Shown: positions 9,989-19,911, counted from the first letter of the stretch. The stretch is 42,749 nucleotides of DNA from Gammaproteobacteria bacterium (GCA_011523045.1 WTHR01000192.1:1-42749); one strand, 5' to 3'. Made by a program: numbers and translations. The notes: generated by a model not told the origin, from the letters alone.

Positions 9989-11121
9989 TGAGGATTGGCT
10001 TCTATGCCCCCATGAAGGCGCCCGACCACCCTTCTCCCTCGGGCGACAGAACCCTCGCCCAACTTCTGATCGAGGCGATGACCCAGGCCGGCCACGACGT
10101 TCGATTGATGAGTCGGCACCGCTCCATCGATATCTCTGGAGATCTCGAAAACCAGCGAAAAATCAGGGAGCAAAGCACGCCTGAAGTCGCACGCATCCTT
10201 GATCAACTGCAGAACCACTCTCACTCCATTGATCTTTGGTTTACCTATCATCTTTTTCACAAGGCGCCGGACTGGCTAGGTCCGAACGTCTGTGAGAAGC
10301 TCGACATTCCCTATGTGATTGCCGAAGCCTCCTACGCACCCAAACAAAAAAACGGACCCTGGTGCGAGGGGTTATCCAGCACCGAGACAGCGCTCAGGCG
10401 GGCTGCAGGAATTGTCTCGCTCAACCCTCGCGACCAAGAGTGCATCCAGCCCCTTCTGAAGCCCAAGGCAAAACAGCTTTCTCTCTTGCCGTTCACTCAT
10501 GAAACGGCCTCGCCGTCTGACCACCGGGGTCAACTTAAGCAGCAGTTAGGACGCACGTTCGATATTGACTCGCAACCGCCCTGGCTGGTGACGGTCGCGA
10601 TGATGCGAAAAGGAGACAAACAGCGCTCGTTCAGCATGTTGGCGGCAGCACTTGACGCGGTGAAGGATCTTGACTGGCGTCTCATCATCATTGGGGACGG
10701 GGACGCCGCACAGGATGTGAAAGACGCATTTGCGCCATTGGGTCGACAGCGAGTTTTTTTCACCGGTCAGTTAACGACAGCTGAGGTGCATCCCTATCTG
10801 AATGCCGCAGATCTTTTTGTATGGCCGGCAATCAATGAGGCCTTCGGCATGTCCCTGCTTGAAGCCCAACGCCATGCCCTGCCCGTCGTTGCGGGACACA
10901 CCGATGGAACGGCCACCATTATTGAAAACGAACACACGGGAATACTGACTGAGCCTGAAAATACGGCCGCTTTTTCGCAAGCCGTTAGGCAACTGATGCA
11001 AAATTCCGGATTGCGCGAGCACATGGGGCAAAACGCCCGGCAAAAGTTCCTGGCCCACCACACGCTGAAAAGCGCCTCACAGACCATTGACACTTTTCTG
11101 CGTTCACTGACGGGCGAATGA
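9988..11121 (+). CDS. Glycosyltransferase family 4-like (GT-B)
   Basis: ORF 377 aa: MRIGFYAPMKAPDHPSPSGDRTLAQLLIEAM..., DLFVWPAINEAFGMSLLEAQRHALPVVAGHTDGTATII. Start overlaps the previous stop (TGATG). Confidence 0.9.
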   Translation: MRIGFYAPMKAPDHPSPSGDRTLAQLLIEAMTQAGHDVRLMSRHRSIDISGDLENQRKIREQSTPEVARILDQLQNHSHSIDLWFTYHLFHKAPDWLGPNVCEKLDIPYVIAEASYAPKQKNGPWCEGLSSTETALRRAAGIVSLNPRDQECIQPLLKPKAKQLSLLPFTHETASPSDHRGQLKQQLGRTFDIDSQPPWLVTVAMMRKGDKQRSFSMLAAALDAVKDLDWRLIIIGDGDAAQDVKDAFAPLGRQRVFFTGQLTTAEVHPYLNAADLFVWPAINEAFGMSLLEAQRHALPVVAGHTDGTATIIENEHTGILTEPENTAAFSQAVRQLMQNSGLREHMGQNARQKFLAHHTLKSASQTIDTFLRSLTGE

Positions 11122-11717
11122 CTGAACTGCTTTTTATCCGGCATGGGCCCACCGAGTGGAACGAGGGGGGCCGCATTCAGGGTCGGTCCGATATTCCCCT
11201 GAGCAATTCCGGTCGAGATGAAGTGCGATCCTGGACCCTTCCCGCCTCCTTTCAGTCATGGGCATGTTTTTGCAGTCCTCTTGCACGGGCCCAGCAAACC
11301 GCAGCACTGCTTGGATTTGAAACTCCTCAGATCGTTGATGATCTGCAGGAAATGCACTGGGGAGAGTGGGAAGGTCATACGCTCGACACACTTCGTGCCA
11401 TTGATCCGGAGGCTTTCCGGCGCAATGAAGACCGCGGTCTTGATTTTCGTCCTGCAGGCGGGGAAAGTCCGCGTGAGGTCAGGGCACGACTTGCGCAATG
11501 GGTTGCTTCTCTTGATGAAGAAGTCCTGCCGGCTGTTATCGTCTGCCATAAAGGAGTGCTGCGGGCTGCTCTCAGTCTCGCAACCGGCTGGGACATGTTT
11601 GATGACCCACCCGATAAACTCCGCGAGCCGTGTGCACATCTCTACACGATCCAAGGTAACTCACTGATGGTCAAACAACTGAACATTTCACTTAAAAAGC
11701 CAGAACTCAGCCCATGA
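11118..11717 (+). CDS. Histidine phosphatase family protein (phosphoglycerate mutase-like)
   Basis: MTELLFIRHGPTEWNEGGRIQGRSDIPLSNSGRDEV, SPLARAQQTAALL, HWGEWEGHT, VIVCHKGVLRAAL. 4-bp ATGA overlap with the upstream gene. Confidence 0.93.
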   Translation: MTELLFIRHGPTEWNEGGRIQGRSDIPLSNSGRDEVRSWTLPASFQSWACFCSPLARAQQTAALLGFETPQIVDDLQEMHWGEWEGHTLDTLRAIDPEAFRRNEDRGLDFRPAGGESPREVRARLAQWVASLDEEVLPAVIVCHKGVLRAALSLATGWDMFDDPPDKLREPCAHLYTIQGNSLMVKQLNISLKKPELSP

Positions 11718-12832
11718 CGGCAAAGCGCGCACGTGAACTGGGTTTGGATTTCTCCGGAACGCCCGGCCCGCATAATGCCATTACCGATGTGCCCGGGCTG
11801 ATGGTCGGCTATAAAACCCTGATGACAGGGGACGGCCCGCTGGTTACCGGCCGCGGCCCGATCCGTACCGGAGTAACGGCAATCCTGCCGCGAGGCCGTG
11901 ACACGGTTCCCCAACCGGTCTGGGCCGGGACACACAGTCTGAATGGCAATGGTGAGATGACTGGCACCCACTGGATCCACGACGGAGGGTACCTGCTTGG
12001 TCCGATCATGATTACCAACACCCACGGCGTGGGGCGGGTACACCAGGCTGCCGTTCAGTGGATTATCGACACCTATCCCGAGCATTGGGGATCCGAACAT
12101 CTGTGGGCCATGCCCGTCGTCGCCGAAACCTATGACGGCACCTTGAACGACATTAATGGACTGCACGTCACCGAGGATCACGCCCGAGAGGCGCTGGATC
12201 AAGCCGCGAATGGACCACTTCAAGAAGGCAATGTGGGCGGTGGCACCGGCATGATCTGCTATGAATTCAAAGGAGGCACCGGGACGAGTTCCCGCCGGAT
12301 CTCAGTGGGAGGCCAGCAATTTCACATTGGCGTCCTGGTTCAGGCCAATCACGGCAGACGGCAAGACCTCACTATCCTGGGTGTTCCGGTAGGTCGCCAC
12401 CTCCAGAATGATAAGCTGTTCGATGAACATGAGATGGGTTCGATCATCGCGGTCATCGCCACCGATGCTCCCATGATGCCTCACCAGCTTGAGCGTCTCG
12501 CAAAACGCGGCACCCTAGGTATTGCCCGAGGCGGCACACCGGGAGGCAACGGCTCAGGCGACATCTTTCTCGCAATAAGTACCGCCAACCCCATGCCCAT
12601 TGATCGCATGGGCCAGATCAATTCCGATTTTTCCTGGATCGGGGATGATTTGTGTGACGCCGTCTATCTGGCGGCTGTTCAGGCAATTGAGGAGTCTGTA
12701 ATCAATGCCCTGGTCGCGGCTGAAGACATGACCACTCTTCGACCGCCTGGTCAACGCTGCGCGGCGATGGATATCGACGCTATGCTGGAACTCATGGCCC
12801 GGTACGGCCGGCTCAGGACGTCCTCTCGTTGA
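11714..12832 (+). CDS. P1 family peptidase (DmpA / beta-aminopeptidase type, Ntn-like autoprocessing)
   Basis: ITDVPGLMVGYKTLM, EGNVGGGTGMICYEFKGGTGTSSRR (autocleavage region), GTLGIARGGTPGGNGSGDIFLAIST. 4-bp ATGA overlap with the upstream gene. Confidence 0.9.
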   Translation: MTAKRARELGLDFSGTPGPHNAITDVPGLMVGYKTLMTGDGPLVTGRGPIRTGVTAILPRGRDTVPQPVWAGTHSLNGNGEMTGTHWIHDGGYLLGPIMITNTHGVGRVHQAAVQWIIDTYPEHWGSEHLWAMPVVAETYDGTLNDINGLHVTEDHAREALDQAANGPLQEGNVGGGTGMICYEFKGGTGTSSRRISVGGQQFHIGVLVQANHGRRQDLTILGVPVGRHLQNDKLFDEHEMGSIIAVIATDAPMMPHQLERLAKRGTLGIARGGTPGGNGSGDIFLAISTANPMPIDRMGQINSDFSWIGDDLCDAVYLAAVQAIEESVINALVAAEDMTTLRPPGQRCAAMDIDAMLELMARYGRLRTSSR

Positions 12833-13259
12833 GCCACTTCTGCACCAACTGCACATCCCCGTCACGATAGTTCAGTCGGCCATAAAATCCGCGGACTGCA
12901 AGATTGTCGTGCCGGATCATGGCCTGAATCTTCGGAACTTTTCTCGCGCGCAGCCAGTTCTCGGCGTGCTCCATGAGAGTTCGCCCGATGCCCTGATGGC
13001 GAAACTGGGAATCCACGGCGAGGTAATACACCCAACCACGGTGCCCGTCGCAGCCGATCATGACACTCCCGCAAAGCGTGTCTTGGGCAGCCGCCACCAG
13101 CAGTTCGGAAGACGGGTTCTCGAGGCACTGACGAATATCGTCTTCGGGGTTATTCCAGGGGCGGGTCAGGTCGCAGTCGTGCCATAACTGCACGAGTCGT
13201 TCCTGATCAGGCAATCCGAATGTCCTGATCTCAACCCGTGGTTGGGAAACGGTCGTCAT
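12813..13259 (-). CDS. ypeA: GNAT acetyltransferase, YpeA-like
   Basis: VEIRTFGLPDQERLVQLWHDCDLTRPWNNPEDDI...GYDGHRG-like CDGHRGWVYYLAVDSQFRHQGIGRTLMEHAENWLRARKVPKIQ. Confidence 0.85.
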   Translation of the reverse strand: MTTVSQPRVEIRTFGLPDQERLVQLWHDCDLTRPWNNPEDDIRQCLENPSSELLVAAAQDTLCGSVMIGCDGHRGWVYYLAVDSQFRHQGIGRTLMEHAENWLRARKVPKIQAMIRHDNLAVRGFYGRLNYRDGDVQLVQKWLNERTS

Positions 13260-14395
13260 GATGAAAGATAGGCATTCAGGGCTTCGGCTGAACGCTCTGC
13301 GCCGTCACAGACGACAGGCGCAAAAGACCCCGGGGGCTGTGCCAGCAGGCTGTCTGCTGCCGCCGCCAGGGCTGGGCCATCCAGGTCCGCCTCGGGCAGA
13401 ACCTGAGCTCTTTGAATTTTCAGGAGGTGTTGCGCCCGTGCCGGTTGCTCTGTCTCGCCGCCTTTCCCGGTAAATGGCACGAGCAGTGCCGGCGCACCAC
13501 TCGAGAGAATATCAACGACGCTGTTGTAACCCGCTTGGGAAACCGACAGTCGGCAACCGCTCAAAAGATCCCGAAAGTCGGCGCGGTTGGGTTCAACTGT
13601 CAGCGTGTCCGAGCCCATTTGGCGCAAACGGCTGACGAAATCCGGATCAGGCGAGGCGCCCGCGAGAATCCGCCACACGATATCGGAATGCATCGAGAGC
13701 GCACTGGCTTGCGCTGCTGCAAGATAGAGCCGCTCGCCAGCCTTCCCTCCACCCGCCGAGACGAGAACTTCCCGAGAGCGCCGCGAAGAAGATTCCCCTC
13801 TTGGTTTTGAGTAAGACGTCGTATCTACAAAGCCGGTGTAGGACACGAGGTCGGCGATCTCATCGAACTCGTCAAAGGAGTCACTCAAGGGCAAGAACTC
13901 CTGCTCCCCATGCACAAGCACCCGCTGATAATAATCTCGAAGCCAGCCTATCGTCTCCGCTTCACGGGCTCTCGAGCGTTTTTGAACGCTGTCCCGTACA
14001 GAGCACAGCACAGGGGTTTTTGCTGCCCGCGCTGCTTCAAGTAAAGGCAGTAACTCAAATCGGAACCGCCTTCGCCCAAATGGAAACAACTCCGTTACCA
14101 GCACCTTGGGCTGCAAATCATGAAAAAGCCGCAGCAGTTCTTTAGTACGTACGGTTTCCAAAACGTCGTTTAGGGGCTCACCACGGCGATCCACAATACT
14201 CGAAAAGGAAAGATCCGCACTTTGCAGGGGCTCGAGCTGATGCACCGGAAAAGGTGACGCCTGTTGCAGATTAATGGGCATCCCACCGGTGATTACCGCA
14301 ACAGGCGTTCCAGCATTCTGGCAGGCTTCAGCAATGGCCAGTGTTCGGCGCAGATGGCCGATACCCAGTAGATGCTGAACGTAGAAAAGGATCAA
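13256..14395 (-). CDS. MurG/GT28-like glycosyltransferase (GT-B)
   Basis: MILFYVQHLLGIGHLRRTLAIAEACQNAG..., VLVSAGGGKAGERLYLAAAQ, CRLSVSQAGYNSVVDILSSGAPALLVPFTGKGGETEQPARAQHL. Confidence 0.85.
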   Translation of the reverse strand: MILFYVQHLLGIGHLRRTLAIAEACQNAGTPVAVITGGMPINLQQASPFPVHQLEPLQSADLSFSSIVDRRGEPLNDVLETVRTKELLRLFHDLQPKVLVTELFPFGRRRFRFELLPLLEAARAAKTPVLCSVRDSVQKRSRAREAETIGWLRDYYQRVLVHGEQEFLPLSDSFDEFDEIADLVSYTGFVDTTSYSKPRGESSSRRSREVLVSAGGGKAGERLYLAAAQASALSMHSDIVWRILAGASPDPDFVSRLRQMGSDTLTVEPNRADFRDLLSGCRLSVSQAGYNSVVDILSSGAPALLVPFTGKGGETEQPARAQHLLKIQRAQVLPEADLDGPALAAAADSLLAQPPGSFAPVVCDGAERSAEALNAYLSS

Positions 14396-14419
14396 AGCGC
14401 TGGCCCACCCACCGCGGGG

Positions 14420-15637
14420 TCAGGAGAGTTGTTGGCGTACTGGGGCTTTGTCGAAAAGCAGGCGATGGGTGCGGTCACAGATAACGTCCAAACCTGACAA
14501 GATCTGATCTGAACCCGCCGCAGAAGGCAGCGACTGGCGCTCGAGTCCACGCAAGGCCATCGCCATCGCACCAGCAGACCGATCGCCATCGCCATCGAGC
14601 ATTGACACCAGGCCAAGCGAAGCCGCCCGGCGGGCGCGAAGTGTTTGCTCCATACGCGGCCTAGAGCGCGGAATCAGCAGCGCAGGCTTATCAAGCGACA
14701 GGATTTCGCAAAATGTGTTGTAACCGCCCATGGCAACCACACCGGCCGCCCGCTCCATTACCAATTCCATGTTGGAATTGAAGACGATGGTCTGCACCCC
14801 CGTGAGCGCCTCGGCCCGCAATTGAAACTGCTGTCTGACTGCCTGGGGCATAAATGGCCCCAGAACGATCACAACAGGTTTGGCTGGCCGGGGTTTTTGT
14901 TCCAGTGCGTTCAAGACCCAGTCCACCAAAGTCTCGCCATCTCCCCCGCCTCCAGGCGTCACCAGCAGAAACGGTTCGCGCGGCAGGTTGACGGGCGCTC
15001 TTGCAATCGAAGGCACCGATCGACGCAGGTATCCGGTATAGACCATCCTCTGTAGACCTGCTTCACTGACGCCCAATTCAGCCAGCGGGTTACCCATCGA
15101 GCGCGATCCAAATACCCAGAGCTCGTCATACCAGTCCTCAAGATTTCGCGGTGTCCCGCGATGATCCCACTCTTTGTTCAACAAAACGGGGTCATCAAGA
15201 ATATCCCGAAGCCCGAGGACTGTCGGCACACCTTTGTCTCGAAGTTTCTTAAGGGTTTGGGTGACTTCCCCCCGAAGCCCTAGTGGCTCCTTATCCACGA
15301 TAAACAGGTCAGGAGAAAACGTATCTGCAGTCTGCTCCATAATGGACGCCCGCAGCTGCAGCGTCTGAGACAGGTCAATATGATCCGAAAGAGAGGTGTA
15401 GTCACCGCCACGGAGCTTGACCACACCCGGGATCCGCACAAAATCCACCCGGCTTTTGAAATCAAAACTGCCGATAATCGGAGAACCTGAGACGATCAGG
15501 ACCTTCAGGCCGGCAAACTGATCCACCAGGGCATGAGCAATGGTCCGACACCGGCGCAAGTGGCCTAGGCCAAATGAGTCGTGGCTGTAGATCAGAACAC
15601 GCTTGCCGTGCAACTGGTTGTTTATATCATTGGTCAT
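14420..15637 (-). CDS. MurG/GT28-like glycosyltransferase (GT-B), paralogue of the next gene in the operon
   Basis: RVLIYSHDSFGLGHLRRCRTIAHALVDQF..., LLVTPGGGGDGETLVDWVLNAL, GVVAMGGYNTFCEILSLDKPALLIPRSRPRMEQTLRARRAASLGL. Confidence 0.86.
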   Translation of the reverse strand: MTNDINNQLHGKRVLIYSHDSFGLGHLRRCRTIAHALVDQFAGLKVLIVSGSPIIGSFDFKSRVDFVRIPGVVKLRGGDYTSLSDHIDLSQTLQLRASIMEQTADTFSPDLFIVDKEPLGLRGEVTQTLKKLRDKGVPTVLGLRDILDDPVLLNKEWDHRGTPRNLEDWYDELWVFGSRSMGNPLAELGVSEAGLQRMVYTGYLRRSVPSIARAPVNLPREPFLLVTPGGGGDGETLVDWVLNALEQKPRPAKPVVIVLGPFMPQAVRQQFQLRAEALTGVQTIVFNSNMELVMERAAGVVAMGGYNTFCEILSLDKPALLIPRSRPRMEQTLRARRAASLGLVSMLDGDGDRSAGAMAMALRGLERQSLPSAAGSDQILSGLDVICDRTHRLLFDKAPVRQQLS

Positions 15638-16092
15638 GCGCTTTTTACCGCTTCCCGCGCGGCAACCATAATCTTCCCCGCCGCGCTTGCGACCTCAACA
15701 TCCTGCTGGTTGGTGCATAGGCAGCTCAGACTGATCACCCCGCCCTGGAACTTCGGCTTGTCTGTCATATCGGTGATCTCCCAAGCTGCCCGCAGCGTAT
15801 CACCAGGTCTAACCGGAGCCAAAAATCGACAACTGTGCTCAAGATAGGCGATCGCCGTACCTGAAAAGTAAATTCCGACGGGAGCCGCAACAAAAGCGCT
15901 GGTAAACGGTCCGTGCAGAATGCGCCCGCCAAATCGGGATTGACTGGCAAACGTTTCGTCCACATGCAACGGGTTGAAGTCCCCGAAAAGACCCGCCGCG
16001 GTAACAAGATGAGTCTCTGTGATTGTCAGGACATAATCGAACTCATCGCCCACACTGACTTCGTCGTATGCCCTGCCTGCTGGTATCCGCAT
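15634..16092 (-). CDS. MaoC family dehydratase
   Basis: YDEVSVGDEFDYVLTITETHLVTAAGLFGDFNPLHVDETFASQSRFGGRILHGPFTSAF, hot-dog/MaoC signature. Confidence 0.9.
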   Translation of the reverse strand: MRIPAGRAYDEVSVGDEFDYVLTITETHLVTAAGLFGDFNPLHVDETFASQSRFGGRILHGPFTSAFVAAPVGIYFSGTAIAYLEHSCRFLAPVRPGDTLRAAWEITDMTDKPKFQGGVISLSCLCTNQQDVEVASAAGKIMVAAREAVKSA

Positions 16093-16256
16093 CGTTGATT
16101 AATCTAGGGCCGTCCAGAGTGCTGATTATAGGTCTAAAAGCCACTCACCCCGCGGAAGGGCACCCTTTCAACAACCAGTTTTTGGGAATTCGCCCCACCT
16201 GACACAGGTCGTTAAAGCCGTTAGGATTGCCGTCTCACTCGTGACGAGAAATTACC

Positions 16257-17876
16257 GTGTCTATATTCGAAGCGCAGCTCGCAAAAGATCGCGCCAACTA
16301 TGAACCCCTGACGCCGGTCAGTTTCCTGCGCCGGGCGGCACAGGTGGCTCCCTCACACACTGCCATCATTCACGGCCAGCGCCGTTACTCTTACGCACAG
16401 TTTCTGGCGCGCTCGTCACAACTGGCTAATGCGCTTGCGGGCCGGGGCATTGGCCCTGGCGACTGTGTGGCGATCATGGGAGCGAACACACCCGAAATGC
16501 TCGAGGCCCACAATGGGGTGCCGATGCTCGGCGCTGTGCTGAATTCGCTCAATATCCGGCTGGATGCCAACACTATTGCCTTCATTCTCGATCATGGTGA
16601 AGCCAAAGTGCTATTGACCGACCGGGCATTTTCAGACGTTATCAAGGAAGCGCTGACCCTAACCCAGCGAGAACTGCTGGTTATCGACATTGATGACTCC
16701 GAAAGCCAGGGCGGCGAAAGCCTTGGGGAGATGGACTACGAGACTTTTATCTCGGGTGCTGACGATACCTTCCCTCTCGGACAGCCCAAGGACGAGTGGC
16801 AGGCGCTGTCGCTGCTGTATACCTCCGGGACGACCGGCAACCCAAAGGGTTGCGTCTATCATCACCGCGGCGCTTATCTGAATGCGCTGGGCAACATGAC
16901 CACCATGGAACTGAACCGTGACTCGGTGTACCTGTGGACCTTGCCGATGTTTCACTGCGACGGCTGGACGTTTACCTGGGCGGTCACCGCAGCAATGGGG
17001 ACCCATGTTTGTCTGCGGGCGGTTGAACCGGAAGCGGTCTTCGCATCCATCGCCTCCAACGGGGTCACTCATATGTGTGGCGCGCCCATAGTGATGAATA
17101 TGCTTGCAAACGCACCGCAGGAAATGAAAACGCCTTTCTCTCAGACCGTTGAGATCGCAACTGGCGGCGCTGCGCCGCCGTCCGCGGTCATCGAGGCCAT
17201 GGAAGCGGACGGCTTCCACGTGACTCACCTCTACGGCTTAACTGAGACTTATGGGCCAGCCACGGTCTGTATCCCGCAGGAGGATTGGCCAGCCCTCGCC
17301 CTTCAGGAGCGTTCGTCGCGCATGGCGCGGCAAGGCGTGCATTACGGCACGCTGGAAAATGCCAGCGTCAAAAACCCGGAAACCATGGAGGATGTGCCGT
17401 GGGATGGAGAGACCTTTGGTGAAGTCATGATTCGGGGCAATACGGTCATGAAGGGTTATCTTAAGAACGAAGACGCGACGCAGGCCGCTTTTGCCGGAGG
17501 GTGGTTTCACAGCGGGGACATCGCCGTGCGCCATCCTGACGGTTATATCGAGATCAAGGACCGTTCAAAAGACATTATCATTTCAGGCGGAGAGAATATT
17601 TCAAGCCTTGAGATCGAGGAAACGCTCTACCGTCACCCCAAGGTCCTGGAAGCCGCCGTCGTGGCAAGACCGGACAAAACCTGGGGAGAGAGTCCTTGCG
17701 CTTTTGTGACACTGCATGAAGGAGAGGACGCGCAACCGCAGGAGATCATCGACTTCTGTCGCGAAAACATGGCGCACTATAAAGCGCCGCGCACGATTGT
17801 CTTCGGCGAACTCCCCAAGACCTCGACCGGCAAGATTCAGAAGTTTGTACTCCGGGAAAAAGCCGAAAATCTTTAG
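16257..17876 (+). CDS. Acyl-CoA ligase (AMP-binding family)
   Basis: GTG start. [119 protein letters not shown]. Confidence 0.93.
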   Translation: MSIFEAQLAKDRANYEPLTPVSFLRRAAQVAPSHTAIIHGQRRYSYAQFLARSSQLANALAGRGIGPGDCVAIMGANTPEMLEAHNGVPMLGAVLNSLNIRLDANTIAFILDHGEAKVLLTDRAFSDVIKEALTLTQRELLVIDIDDSESQGGESLGEMDYETFISGADDTFPLGQPKDEWQALSLLYTSGTTGNPKGCVYHHRGAYLNALGNMTTMELNRDSVYLWTLPMFHCDGWTFTWAVTAAMGTHVCLRAVEPEAVFASIASNGVTHMCGAPIVMNMLANAPQEMKTPFSQTVEIATGGAAPPSAVIEAMEADGFHVTHLYGLTETYGPATVCIPQEDWPALALQERSSRMARQGVHYGTLENASVKNPETMEDVPWDGETFGEVMIRGNTVMKGYLKNEDATQAAFAGGWFHSGDIAVRHPDGYIEIKDRSKDIIISGGENISSLEIEETLYRHPKVLEAAVVARPDKTWGESPCAFVTLHEGEDAQPQEIIDFCRENMAHYKAPRTIVFGELPKTSTGKIQKFVLREKAENL

Positions 17877-17911
17877 GTCGGCACCGTACTGGCCACCTTC
17901 CGCAGGTATGC

Positions 17912-18376
17912 TCAGTCGGTAGCGCCGACCTGGTCTCCCGGGCGAATCACGCCCCCACGGAGAATCTCGCAGCGCAGGCCACCCTTATGGGTGAGTTGCT
18001 TCACCAATCCGGGAATATCGAGAAGTTTCTGCAGGTAGGCACACGGCTCGCAGAGCTCAACGCCGCGCAACTGCACTTCTCCCACCGTGAAGATACGCCC
18101 TTCCAGTGTGTTGAGATCAACCCCCTCAGTAATCACGTTTCTACGGAACGCGGTCGCTGGTAAGTCGGTAGCAAAAGCCTCGTTAAATTCATTAACGGCT
18201 TCAATCTGAATCAACGTCAGTTGCGTTTCCGCTGAGGCGCCAAAGGTGCAATAACGATCCCCTTCGAGGCCTGCTCCCGCCGTAGCCACAGCTTCAGGTA
18301 CTTCACGGGCTACTCCGCCTTCGGTTGCCGAAAGGCAAACTCCTTTTACAACCCCCTGCGCTGTCATACCTGTCAC
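17912..18376 (-). CDS. MOSC domain-containing protein
   Basis: GAGLEGDRYC, LTLIQIEAVNEF, FRRNVITEGVDLNTLEGRIFTVGEVQLRGVELCEPCAYLQKL. Confidence 0.87.
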   Translation of the reverse strand: MTGMTAQGVVKGVCLSATEGGVAREVPEAVATAGAGLEGDRYCTFGASAETQLTLIQIEAVNEFNEAFATDLPATAFRRNVITEGVDLNTLEGRIFTVGEVQLRGVELCEPCAYLQKLLDIPGLVKQLTHKGGLRCEILRGGVIRPGDQVGATD

Positions 18377-18378
18377 CC

Positions 18379-19911
18379 TTAAAGTGGAATGTTGCCGTGC
18401 TTACGCCAGGGATTATCCAGTTGCTTATTGCGCAACATGGCAAGAGACCGGCTGATCCGGGTGCGGGTCTCACTCGGCAAGATGACATCGTCAATGAATC
18501 CTCTATGGCCAGCCACAAAGGGATTGGCAAACTTCTGGCGGTATTCCTCCGTCCTTTGGGTAATCTTCTCTTCATTACCGATATCTTCACGAAAGATAAT
18601 CTCCACCGCCCCCTTGGGCCCCATCACGGCAATCTCCGCACTGGGCCAGGCCAGATTGACATCCCCGCGCAGGTGTTTGGAAGCCATCACATCGTAGGCC
18701 CCGCCATATGCTTTTCGCGTAATAACCGTGACCTTAGGCACCGTACATTCTGCGTAGGCATAAAGCAGTTTTGCGCCATGTCTGATAATGCCGCCGTACT
18801 CCTGGGAAGTTCCCGGCAAAAAGCCCGGCACATCGACGAAGGTCACGATTGGAATGCTGAAGGCATCGCAGAACCTGACGAAACGCGCCGCCTTGACCGA
18901 CGACTGAATGTCGAGACACCCCGCGAGCACCATGGGTTGATTGGCCACGATACCAACGGTTGAGCCGTCCATACGGCCAAACCCGATCAGGATGTTGCCT
19001 GCAAAATCCGGTTTCAGCTCAAAGAAATCACCATCGTCGACGACTTTGGTGATGAGTTCGTGCATGTCATAAGGCTTGTTGGGATTGTCTGGTATCAGCG
19101 TGTCCAGAGACGGTTCGGTCCGGGTGACCGGATCCATTGCCTGCCGCTGGGGCGCCTCATCGACATTGCTCGCCGGCAGAAAATCGATAAACCGACGCAG
19201 GCTCAAAAGCGCCTCGACGTCATTATCAAAGGCACCGTCGGCCACTCCGGATCGACTCGAGTGTGTGGTTGCTCCGCCAAGTTCTTCATGGGTCACTGTT
19301 TCATGCGTGACAGTCTTTACGACCTCTGGGCCCGTGACGTACATGTAGGAGGTATCCCGGACCATAAAAATAAAGTCGGTGATAGCCGGTGAGTAAACAG
19401 CGCCCCCGGCACAGGGGCCCATGATCATGGAGATCTGCGGAATCACGCCTGACGCCAGAACGTTGCGCTGAAAAACCTCGGCATACCCAGCCAATGAGTC
19501 AATACCTTCCTGAATTCTGGCGCCGCCCGAATCATTCAGGCCAATCACGGGCGCACCTGCCCGCATGGCGTGATCCATGATCTTGCAGATTTTCCCCGCA
19601 TGCGCCTCAGAAAGGGATCCTCCGAGCACCGTGAAGTCCTGACTGAAGACGAAAACGGTGCGGCCGTTGATAGTCCCATGCCCGGTGACCACGCCATCGC
19701 CCGGCACCGCTTTATCAGCCATATCAAAGTCGGCGCACCGATGCTCAACGAAAATGTCCCACTCCTCAAAACTGTCTTCGTCCAGCAGCACACCGATCCG
19801 TTCTCGCGCGGTCAACTTGCCCTTGGCATGTTGAGCGTCAATACGCCTTTGGCCTCCTCCCTGACGGGCCGCTTCACGGCGCCGCTCCAGTTCCTCGAGA
19901 ATCTCGCGCAT
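18379..19911 (-). CDS. pccB: Acyl-CoA carboxylase carboxyltransferase (beta) subunit, propionyl-CoA carboxylase beta-like
   Basis: [130 protein letters not shown]. Confidence 0.94.
   Translation of the reverse strand: MREILEELERRREAARQGGGQRRIDAQHAKGKLTARERIGVLLDEDSFEEWDIFVEHRCADFDMADKAVPGDGVVTGHGTINGRTVFVFSQDFTVLGGSLSEAHAGKICKIMDHAMRAGAPVIGLNDSGGARIQEGIDSLAGYAEVFQRNVLASGVIPQISMIMGPCAGGAVYSPAITDFIFMVRDTSYMYVTGPEVVKTVTHETVTHEELGGATTHSSRSGVADGAFDNDVEALLSLRRFIDFLPASNVDEAPQRQAMDPVTRTEPSLDTLIPDNPNKPYDMHELITKVVDDGDFFELKPDFAGNILIGFGRMDGSTVGIVANQPMVLAGCLDIQSSVKAARFVRFCDAFSIPIVTFVDVPGFLPGTSQEYGGIIRHGAKLLYAYAECTVPKVTVITRKAYGGAYDVMASKHLRGDVNLAWPSAEIAVMGPKGAVEIIFREDIGNEEKITQRTEEYRQKFANPFVAGHRGFIDDVILPSETRTRISRSLAMLRNKQLDNPWRKHGNIPL

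Noticed and set aside
14560-14600. Short GCCATC/ATCGCC tandem-like repeat
   Set aside because: Lies in frame in a glycosyltransferase gene and simply encodes DGDGDRSAGAMAMAL; not a convincing VNTR or phase-variable tract.
17875-17931. 8-bp inverted repeat AGGTCGGC...GCCGACCT across the convergent acyl-CoA ligase/MOSC junction
   Set aside because: Loop is about 41 nt and there is no T-tract; too weak to call a terminator.
18325-18963. 212-aa plus ORF opposite the carboxylase beta subunit; similarly 21357..22055 (232 aa) opposite methylmalonyl-CoA mutase
   Set aside because: Antisense shadow ORFs of well-conserved genes; composition not protein-like.
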